Below are positions 1-9,893 of a stretch of 64,000 bases of DNA, one piece after another. Source of the DNA: Macrolepiota albuminosa (lineage: Eukaryota > Basidiomycota > Agaricomycetes > Agaricales > Agaricaceae); NCBI GenBank assembly GCA_027475525.1, contig JAMWFC010000077.1, positions 930,001-994,000 on the forward strand, read 5' to 3'. The position numbers and the translations under genes were made by a program. A model generated the notes under the pieces. That model did no database searches, had not been told where the DNA came from, and worked only from the letters and a program-made list of their open reading frames with translations. Numbering within the stretch: the stretch's first letter is position 1; every line of letters starts with the position of its first letter.

Positions 1-171
1 TTTTCTTGTGTTGAGCGCATTATTGTGTTTATTTCACCAAGTCGATGGATTATATATACGAATGTGTTTTTTATTTTTATTTGTTTGTTTTGCTATCCTT
101 TATCTTGATTTATTTTCATTTGTTTCCTGTTTGTATATTTTTATTGTGTATGTAATTTGTTATGTTTTCTG
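1..171. other. T-rich flank left of the LTR retrotransposon
   Basis: No gene is visible. The T-rich sequence runs up to the ACGG target duplication (172-175). Removing the retrotransposon and one ACGG joins this flank to the sequence starting at 13662, which leads into the Helitron-associated region. The Gypsy element therefore probably inserted next to or into that older element. Confidence 0.5.
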
Positions 172-175
172 ACGG

Positions 176-1219
176 TGATGACGCCAACTGTGGTTGGGTG
201 CGCTGGACGTATACGCAGTACAACGCCGTCTCCAGCGCCTGGCGTACGGGTTTGTGAGGAGTCCCGGCAGGGTCCCGGTGTGCTCGAGCAGAGGTGATAG
301 GGCGGTGCGCTAGACGATAGCGCCTCGGGTGCTACCTAGCAAGTGGTAAGCGTCGTAGTTTAGGAGAAGTTATAGAGAAAGAAACGAATAGCGCAGCGTA
401 GTGTGCCCGTAGGTGGCACCGTAAACGACGAAGACGAGATAGACGAAGCTAGCGCCGAACTTGGTGGCAAAGTCAGGCAATGCTAGCGCGATTTGAACGC
501 TAAGTGTAACTTGGGTGCTCCAGAGGTTACGATTCGTTGTTATATACATGGCCAGTAGCTAGTTTTTATACTATGCGCTACATTATTTCCAAAATAAGTC
601 CATTGACGGCGCTACCGCTTAGCGCCTCCCTTCGTGACTGTAGCTAACGGCCACCTGTCAACGGCGACCTGCAGCACATGGGTGACGGCGACCAACGGCG
701 ACTCTAAAACTACTTAGAAGTGGTACGAGTTTGCTCACTTTTTGATGTAATTTGATTGGCCATGCCATCCCGGGGTATGGTCGGGGAATCCTCGACAGAC
801 GCCGTGAGCGCTAATTCCGGCGCTAAACATTGTACCATCTTTTGATAGATTTAAATGTCGGGTCTGCGTGTATCCTGTCTCGTCGTCATTGATTCTTTTA
901 GACTTCTGATTGAGGTGCCTCGGTGATTGACAGCGCCAATTGCTAACTCCTTCCAGTACTGATCGGGGTTTGGTCAGAGTCCCCTCCCGCCGTTATGCTA
1001 GCGCTATGAGTCCTGAGTCTTCTTGGTCTTCAAAGTAACTGAGTGGAGTGCGCTGAGGGGCTGATACTGGTGGTTGAGATGAATGGACAAGTCTTGCCAT
1101 AGAGCGCCCGCGCTAGGGCTGCTCTGTACCCAAGGCTGGTCGCTAGAGCCTTTAGTGTGTCAAGTGTTGGTCGGCCTATAATGTCCCTTGATGCGCTCAG
1201 TCCGAGTAGAAGCCTATCA
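176..1219 (-). repeat. 3' LTR of the Gypsy element (element orientation)
   Basis: This 1044-base LTR starts with TGATGACG and ends with CTATCA on the plus strand. It matches 12614-13657 base for base as far as I could compare, without indels. It is rich in GCGC (about 18 by eye) and TAGCG/CGCTA (about 13 by eye). Confidence 0.95.
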
Positions 1220-1228
1220 TCTCCCCCC
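1220..1228 (-). promoter_or_regulatory. Polypurine tract for plus-strand DNA priming
   Basis: The plus strand reads TCTCCCCCC directly after the LTR, so the element strand reads GGGGGGAGA directly before the 3' LTR. This is the expected place and composition for the polypurine tract, and it fixes the element's orientation as minus. Confidence 0.8.
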
Positions 1229-1308
1229 AACTGAAAAATTGACTGTCCTCAGTCAAACGCCGTCGTTAATTTGACTGCGCTACGGTCCGTATAATGCCGC
1301 CGGCGCCT

Positions 1309-1316
1309 TATAAAAG
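1309..1316 (+). promoter_or_regulatory. TATA box of the antisense gene
   Basis: TATAAAAG lies 57 bases before the ATG at 1366. It lies downstream of the in-frame ATG at 1294, so the ATG at 1366 is the better start. The promoter sits just outside the 3' LTR and fires away from it. Confidence 0.6.
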
Positions 1317-1365
1317 TCGTTTTCCGTACTTCACCTCCCCGTGTTTTCCTTCCCATCTTTCCAGT

Positions 1366-3888
1366 ATGTCCACTTCTTTCGACGCCTCTGCTCTCCGCAA
1401 TTTCCTGGCTAAGGCCTCCTATTTATTTGATCGCGCTAAGTCTGTCGGTCCCGCCGATGCGCCACAAACCGTCCCTGGTATTATGCAACTCTATCGGCGC
1501 TGGCTCGTGGTCCGCGGCTCCGACAGTTCCTGGGAGCGGGGTGACGAGGTTCGCGAGTGGTGCGTGGCCCGGTACCATGAGTATGAGGGTGCCGATTGGT
1601 TGCGCCCTTTCGCGGACCTTTTCGTAAGTTTTCTAAGTTTGATTTTGGCGTTGTGGCGCTAAGGTTCAGCGCCCATACTAGGCTCCTTCCCTATCTGACG
1701 AGATCGACGCGTTGTTGGCTAGCACCGAGGTTAGCGAAGTAAGTCCTTCCTTCTCCTCTCCCCTTTTTCCACTGTTAATCCTTGAATAGTCGGTTGCTAC
1801 GTCTCCCACCGTCGCCAGTCTTCCTACTGCCCCCTCGGCCTCTACTGTCCCTTCTGTTCCTACCGCCCCTCCTTCTTCGACTTCTGTTCCGCCTCCTTCT
1901 GTTCTTGGCAGCCCTTTTCGTGGCGCTGCTTCTTCCACTCGCCCTGCCCCAAGCGCTGCTTCTCCCGTCCGTACTGCCCCTCCCCATTCGGCCATCAAAC
2001 GTATTGCCGTTTCTCGTAGCGAGCCACGACCCGGCCCGACGCGCCCAACTTCTCACGGTCCTCCGCGTAATTTCGCCATTGTTATTGAACGAGCGCCTCC
2101 TGCTCGTGCTAGTTCTCCTCCCAAACGTACCGTGCGTTCTTTTCCTATCTTCCTTACTCCATTTTTCTGACTTCTCCCCCTTCCAGATCAATCTCCCTGC
2201 TCGTGTTCCCCCTTTGTATGTCGTAAGTGCTTTGCTTGTTGTCGCTTGACTTTAGCGCCTAAATGTTAATGTCGATAGGCGCCTAACCAGACCATGTTCA
2301 CCGACGCGGAGCTTCGCGACCTTTTGCGCCTTCGCCGTGATACTACCGTCATTGATACCGGCGTTCCGGCTGGTGTCCAAGTGCTGGGCGGCAAGAAGAA
2401 GGTTACCGTTGCGCCCTTGGAGCGTCGCGCGTTTAGGGCAAAGATTGGCGCGGTAAGCACTGTTTTGCCCCTTTGGAGGTTCATGCCGTCGCTGACTTCT
2501 TTCTTAGTGTGACAAGTGTTGGTCTGAGAACGACCCTGAGGGCTGCTGGTTTCCTACCGCGTCTCTGCCTTGCTATCGGTGCGATGCGTTGAAACGAGGC
2601 TGCGCCTTCAACGGGATTCGTACTCGTGAACGTGGTAGGGACGCCATTATGCAAAGGAACTATGAGCGCGCAGTGTTGGTTCGTAACGCCCGGGACTTCG
2701 TGCTGCAGCAACGTGATTTGGCGGCTACTCACCAACCCACAGTAATCAGCGCAGCCAGCCTGGCGCTGCCGACTACCCAGGATGGTACTACCGTAGCGGC
2801 ACCTTTTGCTCGCTCTCCTCGTCGTCCCGTCCTTTCGAAGCGTAAGCCTGTTGTCGCGTCTCCTGGCAAGAGCCCTGGTAAGCGCCGCGAGCTAGCGCCT
2901 GCTACGCCTGTGGTTTTGTCTTCGACCGAGTCTTCTACGGATGAGGGGGAAGGTACTGAGAGGGATGCCGAGGGAGAGGATGATGATGAAGCTGAGCCCG
3001 TTGTTGATGCCGATGCGCTGTTGGCGGTACGCGCTCTCCTGCTTCGCCTTACTCCCCCTATCGCCGCTAACCCTCGTCAGAGTGACCCCAGTGGTAACCA
3101 GTACGCATTTCCCTAACTCCTCTTCTCTCCGCGTGCTAACTTCTTGACTGATAGGTCCCCCACTCCGGTTCCCGTCGTCGTGGCTATCCCTGCTGCCGAA
3201 GATGTCGTTATGTCTGACGCTGGCGCTACCCCTGCCCCCGAGTCGGTTGCGGCTAGCGACACTCCGGTGGCTCTCCCTATTACTCCGTCCCTTACTCCTC
3301 CCCACAGCTCCTCTTCTTTTCCTAGTAGTCGCGAGACTTCTGCGGCGCCGGAATCCGAAGGAACCCTGGTGCCGGAAGGTGAGCGTCGTCGCCGCTGGAG
3401 ATACTTGCCTCCCTACGGCATCCATCTTTCTTCCGCCCGAGCTATGTCCCCCGGCGACGAGCGCCATGAGTGGACACCCCGTGCGCCTGTAACTGTCCGG
3501 GTACGTCCGTTTTTGTTTGTTCCCCCATTTCTCCCCTTTTCTAACCTTCCATAAGTTCGATCCCTTTTGGACTCCCCCTCCCGCCATGCGAGTTTCTGGT
3601 GACGCCTTCCCTTGGCTCGGGGACGAGTTCTCCTATCCTGTTACCCCTCTCCGCCCTTCTGCCGACCTTCGCCAGCAACTCCGCCATATCGAGGATGCGA
3701 CCGAAGCCGTTGGTCGCGAACTTGCAAACCTGCGTCCTCGCGTTTCTACCTTAGCTCGCCGCGAGCGCCTCCTTCTCGAGCTCCATGACGATATTACAGC
3801 TGCGCTTGAGTGGCAAGCGAGTAACTCGATCCAGGACGGGGACTTGCTTCCTTTGGGCGATCCCGCCCTTCCCGAGTATGATCCGTAG
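1366..3888 (+). CDS. Antisense spliced gene of the Gypsy element, Zn2Cys6-like protein
   Basis: Eight exons join in one frame: 1366-1623, 1682-1738, 1790-2131, 2187-2222, 2279-2452, 2508-3100, 3155-3500 and 3556-3888, giving about 712 residues. All introns are 51-58 bases with GT-AG ends, and several have a CTAAC-like branch site. Exon 3 is a Pro/Ser/Thr-rich linker. At the start of exon 6 six cysteines are spaced C-x2-C-x8-C-x8-C-x2-C-x6-C, close to the fungal Zn2Cys6 binuclear cluster. A Ser/Asp/Glu-rich acidic stretch follows. The last exon is Arg/Leu/Glu-rich and probably a coiled coil. The gene lies opposite to gag-pol, between pol and the 3' LTR. I do not recognise the whole protein. 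DNA binding is inferred from the cysteine spacing and domain style only. Clean phases across seven introns argue for a selected gene rather than chance frames. Confidence 0.8.
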
Positions 3889-4367
3889 TTGCCGACCCTT
3901 AGCGCTTTTAAACTTTTATGGACTTAGTCTTTTTGATACGAACTTTGTAGTATGTGATCCTATAATAAACGCTTCCCTTGGCTTCAAATCGTCAGTTTGT
4001 AAGTAATCAAAAGAAAATAAGTAAAAAGGGGAAACGCTCAGTAGATCATCATGGCGCAAAAACCCCTGTTGCCGGCGCGGCCCAATAGCCATTACCGCGC
4101 CAGCCTAAGTAGAAAATAGGAACTGTCTGTAAATAAATAAGCGGATCCATGTAAGAAGTAACGCGTATAAAGAAATAGAAAACCAGTGATCGCTTTGTGG
4201 CTATTCGGTGATGGTGAGCATAAGCGCTAGGTCTAGAATGGCGATTTCCTTTCTGCGCGATCCAACCATGAGTCAAGCGCCTCTCATTGGCTAGTATCTT
4301 CGTCAGGGTCCTCGTTCTTTGTGAAACGTCCTCCCACGCTGTCGCCGTTCTAACTCTAGCCGTGTCC
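3889..4367. other. Spacer between antisense genes, no gene seen
   Basis: About 480 bases with an AT-rich 3' UTR-like start (AATAAACG near 3965) and several GGCGC/AGCGC words. No convincing exon is seen on either strand. Confidence 0.4.
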
Positions 4368-4374
4368 TATAAAT
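4368..4374 (+). promoter_or_regulatory. TATA box of the second antisense gene
   Basis: TATAAAT lies 43 bases before the ATG at 4411, a normal spacing for a fungal promoter with a short leader. Confidence 0.5.
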
Positions 4375-4410
4375 TGCATATGCATCAACTGGATCTCATC
4401 AGTCTTCGCG

Positions 4411-4923
4411 ATGACCAGCCCGACCGGCCTGGTGTGGACTCCCCGCTGTGATCGTGCTCACGTCATGATGGACCCTCCCACTTTCCTAGAGCGTGTCACC
4501 TCTTTCCTTCACCACTATCCTACTGGCAGCGTGCCAGAACTGGACGATGGCGTCCTCGAATTAAGTCGTCGCTGCCAGTTGCTGCGTGCGGCCTGTGAGA
4601 TCTGGTCGGATAGCAAACCTCTGATGCAGTTCGGTATGGAGAAGGCCTGGAGTCGCATTTTTCAGGTGCGCTCCTGCCTTTTTCGCCCTCTTCTTTGCTG
4701 ACAGTCGCTAATTAAAGCAAATTCCTCCCACCTCCACGCGAGAGCGTCTTGAGCTGCTGCTGGAAGAAAGCCACTATCTGGTCCGTCTGTCCTTACCCCG
4801 TTACTCCTTTCTTTTCCTGTCTAACCGCGCCTTCTTCACCAGTCTCCTCGTTCTTCTACCGGTGGTCGCCTCTTTCGTGGCCCCTCTGACGGGGCGCGTC
4901 TCCTCCTGTTGCCCGCTCCTTGA
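4411..4923 (+). CDS. Small antisense gene of the Gypsy element, paralogue 1
   Basis: Exons 4411-4665, 4718-4780 and 4843-4923 join in phase 0 to give about 132 residues. The first exon holds the pattern FLERV..FL...PTG...LSRR..LL...W...RIF, which is repeated with changes in the gene at 5165. The second exon ends in a Leu-rich helix just before the donor, and the paralogue has the same arrangement. The third exon is short and Ser/Arg/Gly-rich, and may be a truncated form of the longer Pro-rich tail of the paralogue. No known domain is recognised. It is transcribed opposite to gag-pol from its own TATA box. Confidence 0.6.
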
Positions 4924-5164
4924 TTTGCTTCCGCCTCCCATGTCGTTTATGTAAGGTGATCTTCCCTTCTCCGTAGCGCCACAGAACTGACAGATTTTAG
5001 ATTCTTGATTTCCAATGTCGTCGTATATTAATTGCATCGTTGTTGTCGCCCCCTCCCCTCGTGATTGTTTCGCCCATGTAAAAGTTCCTAAGTCGCTGCG
5101 ACCCTGCAAGTAGCTAGAGATATTTTATGGGCTCTGCCGCCCTTAAGTTCGTTAGTATTTTATC

Positions 5165-5883
5165 ATGCAAGCACCCTCCATACTTCTCCCAGATCCGGAA
5201 CTTCCTTACCGCCCCGCGATCTTGGATCGTATTGAACATTTCCTGGCTATTATGCCTACGGGGGGCTTCCCTCATGAAAACGGAAATACCATGACCCTGG
5301 TGCGCCGATATCGCATCCTGTTGGACGTCTCCACCGAATGGATGATAGACCAGGATGAGTCTCTGGTCACGGTTCGCCTCCTGCTAGCGCGTATCTTGTT
5401 TGTTGCTCATGTGTTCGCAGTCGACTATTACGCCTAGCGCAGCAAGTTTGGCGAGCCTTCTTCGGGAAACTGGTAGTTTGGTTAGTCAATAGCTCTTTCC
5501 TTCTGACCTTGGGTTGCTAATTCCATGCCGTTGCCAAGAGCCTCTCGTGGCTTCCCCTTCCGCTCCTGGTTGAGTCCCGCGCCCGTAGGGCAGTTCTCGA
5601 CCGCGTGATCTTTCCTTTCCCGCCTTCGCTTCAGCCTTCCTTCGAGGAGTGGGACCTTTCCCCCGAACTCGCTGCCCCTCCTCCAGGCGCTCCTCCTGCG
5701 CCAACTCCTAGCGCTCCAGTTCCTTCATCCTGCGTTCCTCCCGCCGTATCTCACAACGCGCCGCCTTCGAACACTCCGGTGCCTTCACCAGGCGCCCCTC
5801 TTCCTCCTCCAGGCGGTCCTCCCTCCTTTAGGCGGCCCAGGGAGCGAGTCCGAGGTTCTCGTCGCCGGTCTTCTTCAGCGTAG
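5165..5883 (+). CDS. Small antisense gene of the Gypsy element, paralogue 2
   Basis: Exons 5165-5397, 5438-5480 and 5539-5883 give about 206 residues. Exon positions match those of the gene at 4411, and conserved residues include ILDRI..FL...PTG, LVRR..LL, W and RIL. The first intron is only 40 bases, so its exact ends are less sure. The tail is strongly Pro-rich (PPPGAPP-type repeats) and ends in an Arg/Ser-rich basic segment that could be a nuclear signal or RNA-binding tail. Function is unknown. The stop is one base before the 77-base duplication that precedes the pol 3' end. Confidence 0.6.
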
Positions 5884-6037
5884 CTCGTAACGTAGTAACC
5901 GTAGTTGATTTTGTGTTCTCGCCTGTACCATAGCTATTTATGTCATCCAACATGCCTTCCCTCGTAACGTAGTAACCGTAGTTGATTTTGTGTTCTCGCC
6001 TGTACCATAGCTATTTATGTCATCCAACATGCCTTCC
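5884..6037. repeat. Exact 77-base tandem duplication (1 of 5)
   Basis: 5884-5960 is repeated exactly at 5961-6037. It lies in the spacer between the last antisense gene and the end of pol. The period is the same as in four other places in this window, which points to assembly rather than biology. Confidence 0.9.
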
Positions 6038-6106
6038 GAAGGGAGACATGACCTAAGTTTACTTAACGGGGGCGCTAACACCTAGCGCCTCGTCCTTCGC
6101 CTTCCT

Positions 6107-9100
6107 TTACTGTTCTTCGTCGTCGTCAACAGGGGTGTCGTCATCATCCACTAACTCCGTTTCTTCCAGTTCTCGTAGTTTAGCCGTGTCAATGTCCAGC
6201 GCTGACGAAGGTAAGGGAATGTGTTCCCGCGCTAAGTAGGGGATGAGTCGAAACGCCGCTACTGGTCGATGCAAAACTGAGCCGTCCAACTCGCAGAGTA
6301 CATAGGCACCTCCCCTATTGCGGGAAACCACTATTAGGGGTCCCAGATACCGAGGTCGCATCTTTTTGTTATGGGTAACTTCGATCTTTGAGTTGCGCAT
6401 TAGTACGAGGGCGCCAGAGGTGAAGTTGTAGTCTCTAATCGTGGCGCTGTGCTCGCTTTCAAATCGTAGCGCAGCTTGTCGTCTAGTTTGAAATACTACT
6501 TCGTGTAAGCGCTCGAGATCCTCCATGCGTCGCTGTAAGTCTATAGCGCGCCTAGCAATCATGTCGGTGGAAGATAGTATCGAATTCGGGGGTGGCTGTA
6601 AGTAAGTAGCTTCCACTATGTCGGCCGGGAGGAGTGGATGGGTGCCTGTCGCCGCGTAGTAGGGTGAACAACCCATCCTTTTTCGTACGGTAACCCTCTC
6701 TGACCAGAAGACCGAATAAGTCGCTTCGCTCCAGCGACTTTCGTCACCATCGACCGCCTTAAATAGCGCCTGTCGAACGTCGAAATGAGGCCTTTCTACG
6801 ATTCCGTTGGCGCGCTTATTGTAACCAGAAACCCGTATGTGTTGAATGTTGTACTTCTTTGCTAGATAAGTGAGCGCCTTAACTATTGGCGCTCCATTGT
6901 CTGTGACGATCTCGTGAAGGGCTCCCCATCTGCAGATAACGTCCTCAAAGAGCCACTTAGCTATAGCGTCTGTATTTTCTCGTTGGAGCATACGGAACTC
7001 CGGCCAATGTACCAAGGAACACCTTCCTTGAATGATATACTTGTAGCGCCCTGACTTGGGCATGTGCATGGTGTCGATATATATTTTTCCAAATAGCGGC
7101 GCTGGGGTCGCTACTGTTGGGGGAATAAGAACCTGACGTGTCTGCTGGATTTGACAGAGATGACAAGTGCGAATATACCACGCAATATCGGCGCTAACTT
7201 GAGGCCACCAAAAGCGCTCCAAAAGGTTCGCTCTTGTTGCGTAGAGTCCACGGTGTCCCAAGTCATCGTGCATAGCGCGTAGAATTCTAATTCGATTGTC
7301 CGGTTTAATTACTAGCTTGTGGGCGCCATCTCTATTTCGTCGCCAAAGTCGGTTTTCCACTATAAAGAAGGTCGTCGCGTATCGAATGAAGGTGGCGTAT
7401 TCCGTATCCGTAAGGTCTGATGGTCGTCGCAAATCCTGTAGCCACTTCCTAACCTGGTCCACCCGCTGATCTTCTGACTTAGCTTTGGCGCTTCGAGGTA
7501 CCGCCGAATATGGTAAGTTATGACTGTCTTCCCGCAAGGGTCTTGGTTCCTCAACTATCTTTAGATCGTTAGATGGCTTAGCGACGTTATAGATACTGGC
7601 CGTGTAAAAAGTTGATGATGCCTGATATGGTCGGGGCTGGTACGGAACAATAGGGTGGAGCCAATTTGAAACTGGCTGGTCTTCGCGAAGCGCCGGAATA
7701 GGCAGCTGAATGATATGCACGAAACCATGCAATCGATCAATCCAGTCGTCAAATACATCATTGTCGCTATCGTCTAGCGCTTCATCTTCCGGTTGTCTGG
7801 GTCGCCTAGATAATCCGTCCGGCCCGTGGAATGCACTTTTGACGTGTACTAACTCGAAGTGAAACATTAATATCGCTACTACCCAGCGGTTCATACTGGC
7901 CGACGGTTGAATATCAGGGTTCTGAAGCATTCCTTTGATGTATCGTGCGTCGACCTCGACAATGAGATTTCGTACCCCAATGAGGTACATGCGCAGCGCC
8001 TGAAACGATCGAAACAAGCCATATAACTCTAGCTTGGGCTGACTGTAGCGCGATTCTCGGTCGTTAAGGGTAATCGATCCGAAACGATTGTAGCGCCTGA
8101 TTTTCCGGTTCGCGCTATCACACTGGCATAAGAAGAAGCCAACGGCGATATATGATGTGTCAACAGCAAGTATAACGGGATCGGCGGTAGTATAGTCAAT
8201 GGGTACCAATGGTTTCGCTTCCTGTAGCGCCTTTACTAAGTCCTTCTGGGCATTGATTTGATCGGGTCCGAATTCGAAGGGGACCCCTGAACGGGTTAGG
8301 CGATTAAGGGCGTTTGCGCGATGAGAAAAATGGTGTATGAACATGCGCAGCACCCCTACAGTGCCCAAGAACGCGCGAACTTCCGAGAGGTTATGACAGA
8401 CCCCCCATTTCTCCAACAGCGCTAATCGGCTCTTTTCTGGAATCCTGCCTTCTGGCGTGCAAACGTGCCCCAAAATTTTAAACTGCGGTGCGCAAAGAAC
8501 GAGCTTGTGCCCTGAAAACGTCCCGCCACTATACTTCATGCGCTGAAGTACTCGGTTAACCAGTTGAAAGAATTCCCATAGCGCCATGCGAATATTAGGG
8601 TTATCCGGGTGAACTTCGGGCTTGCCATCCACCAATCGCCAATCCTTCGGGCCTTTAACTCCTACGTCGTCTATGAAACTGAGCACATGGTGGGGTATTT
8701 CGGGCTGTAGGATAAACGTAATATCGTCGTGAAATATCGGTACCGAGTTTGTCCATCCCATAGGAAGTGTGACTAGTCGTAGCGCCCCAAACGGTGTTTG
8801 GAATGTCGTCAAGTCGCGAGAGGAAGGATGGATTAAGCGCTCGTCGTAGCCTACGTACAAATCCAGGGTAGCGCCACATATTCGTCCCGCGAAAGATTCA
8901 GCGACGTGATCGGGAAATGGCGGTACCCCTGAATGACGAATGGTGACTTTGTTTAGCGGTTCTAGGCTGTGAACTATACGTAGCTTCCCGTTTTTCTTTA
9001 GTACGCAGAACCACCTCGAGCGGTAGGCCGAATTAGAAGGCTCGTATACACCTGCCGCTATCTTGGAGCGAATAATTTGGCAGACTTCGGCTTCGATGCC

Positions 9101-9893
9101 CGGGGGTATGGGTCGGTTATGTTCAGTCCAGGGTACGTGCGGTATGGTTGGGATGACCACTGGTGGAAAGAAGTCAGTTCTAAGTTTACCGCGTTCTGAG
9201 TCCTCCCATGCAAAAGCCTCATTCTGTTTTTGCATGATGTCGACTAGTACGTTCATCTCCTCCGTCGAGAGGAAGCCGGTATCGTGGGCGCTAAGAAATA
9301 GCGCCTTTCGTTCTTCTGTAAATCGTCCTGTTGGTTCAAAGGGTGGTGGATTCGGATCGAGTTTTGGCAGGGTAGCCAAAGGGTCGCCTATTATTTTTCT
9401 TTCGATGCGAAATTCCTCGGGTACGGCGCTCGCTACCGGCTTCGTTTTAAGCGCTACGGGTCGCCTATTATTTTTCTTTCGATGCGAAATTCCTCGGGTA
9501 CGGCGCTCGCTACCGGCTTCGTTTTAAGCGCTACGGGTTTATATTTCTCTTGACCTGAACCCCTTTGCGCTTAGGGGTACTATTGTTAGCAAACGTATTA
9601 TAAATAGAGTCACGGTTTCTAGCGAAACCTGATATCAAAGATTCTTTAGAGTTGGGAGTAGAAACGAAATAAGTGTCTGTTGAAAGGTTTTCAGTAATAT
9701 CTGACGCAGTGAGGTATAAGTAGGATAACGCTTCGCTAGTAAGCGACGAAGAAGAATTCAAGACTTCATGGGCTAAAGGGGTATATGATATAAAATTTAC
9801 TTGCCCAGTCCGATGGTTATAGTCCAAGATAAGCGCTTCATCTCCATGATCCCCATCACTCATCTCCTCGATGGCGCCGGAAAACACTCGCAA
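6107..9893 (-). CDS. pol: Gypsy pol: reverse transcriptase, RNase H, integrase
   Basis: The main frame (9379-6107, 1090 codons) has the RT palm with LDLYVGYDE (about residue 172) and FIDDVG (about 235, equivalent to YVDD), RNase H acidic residues starting near residue 405, the integrase HHCC zinc module (HDDLGHRG ... CHLCQ, about 700-740) and a DDE core (IDTM about 766, TDNG about 826, VERPH about 861). The upstream frame 9893-9531 supplies the N-terminal linker. The two are separated only by the 77-base duplication 9381-9534, and with one copy the frame is continuous. Pol is in the -1 frame relative to gag-protease and overlaps it at 9860-9893, so expression would need a -1 frameshift or reinitiation. 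I saw no classical slippery heptamer there. Confidence 0.93.
9381..9534. repeat. Exact 77-base tandem duplication (2 of 5), breaks pol
   Basis: 9381-9457 is repeated at 9458-9534, followed by four more matching bases (GGGT). The added 77 bases shift the reading frame of pol near its N-terminus. Confidence 0.9.

Noticed and set aside
1678..2191. Minus-strand frames opposite the antisense gene
   Set aside because: They are shadows of a Pro/Ser/Thr-rich coding exon with strong strand bias; no motif is present.
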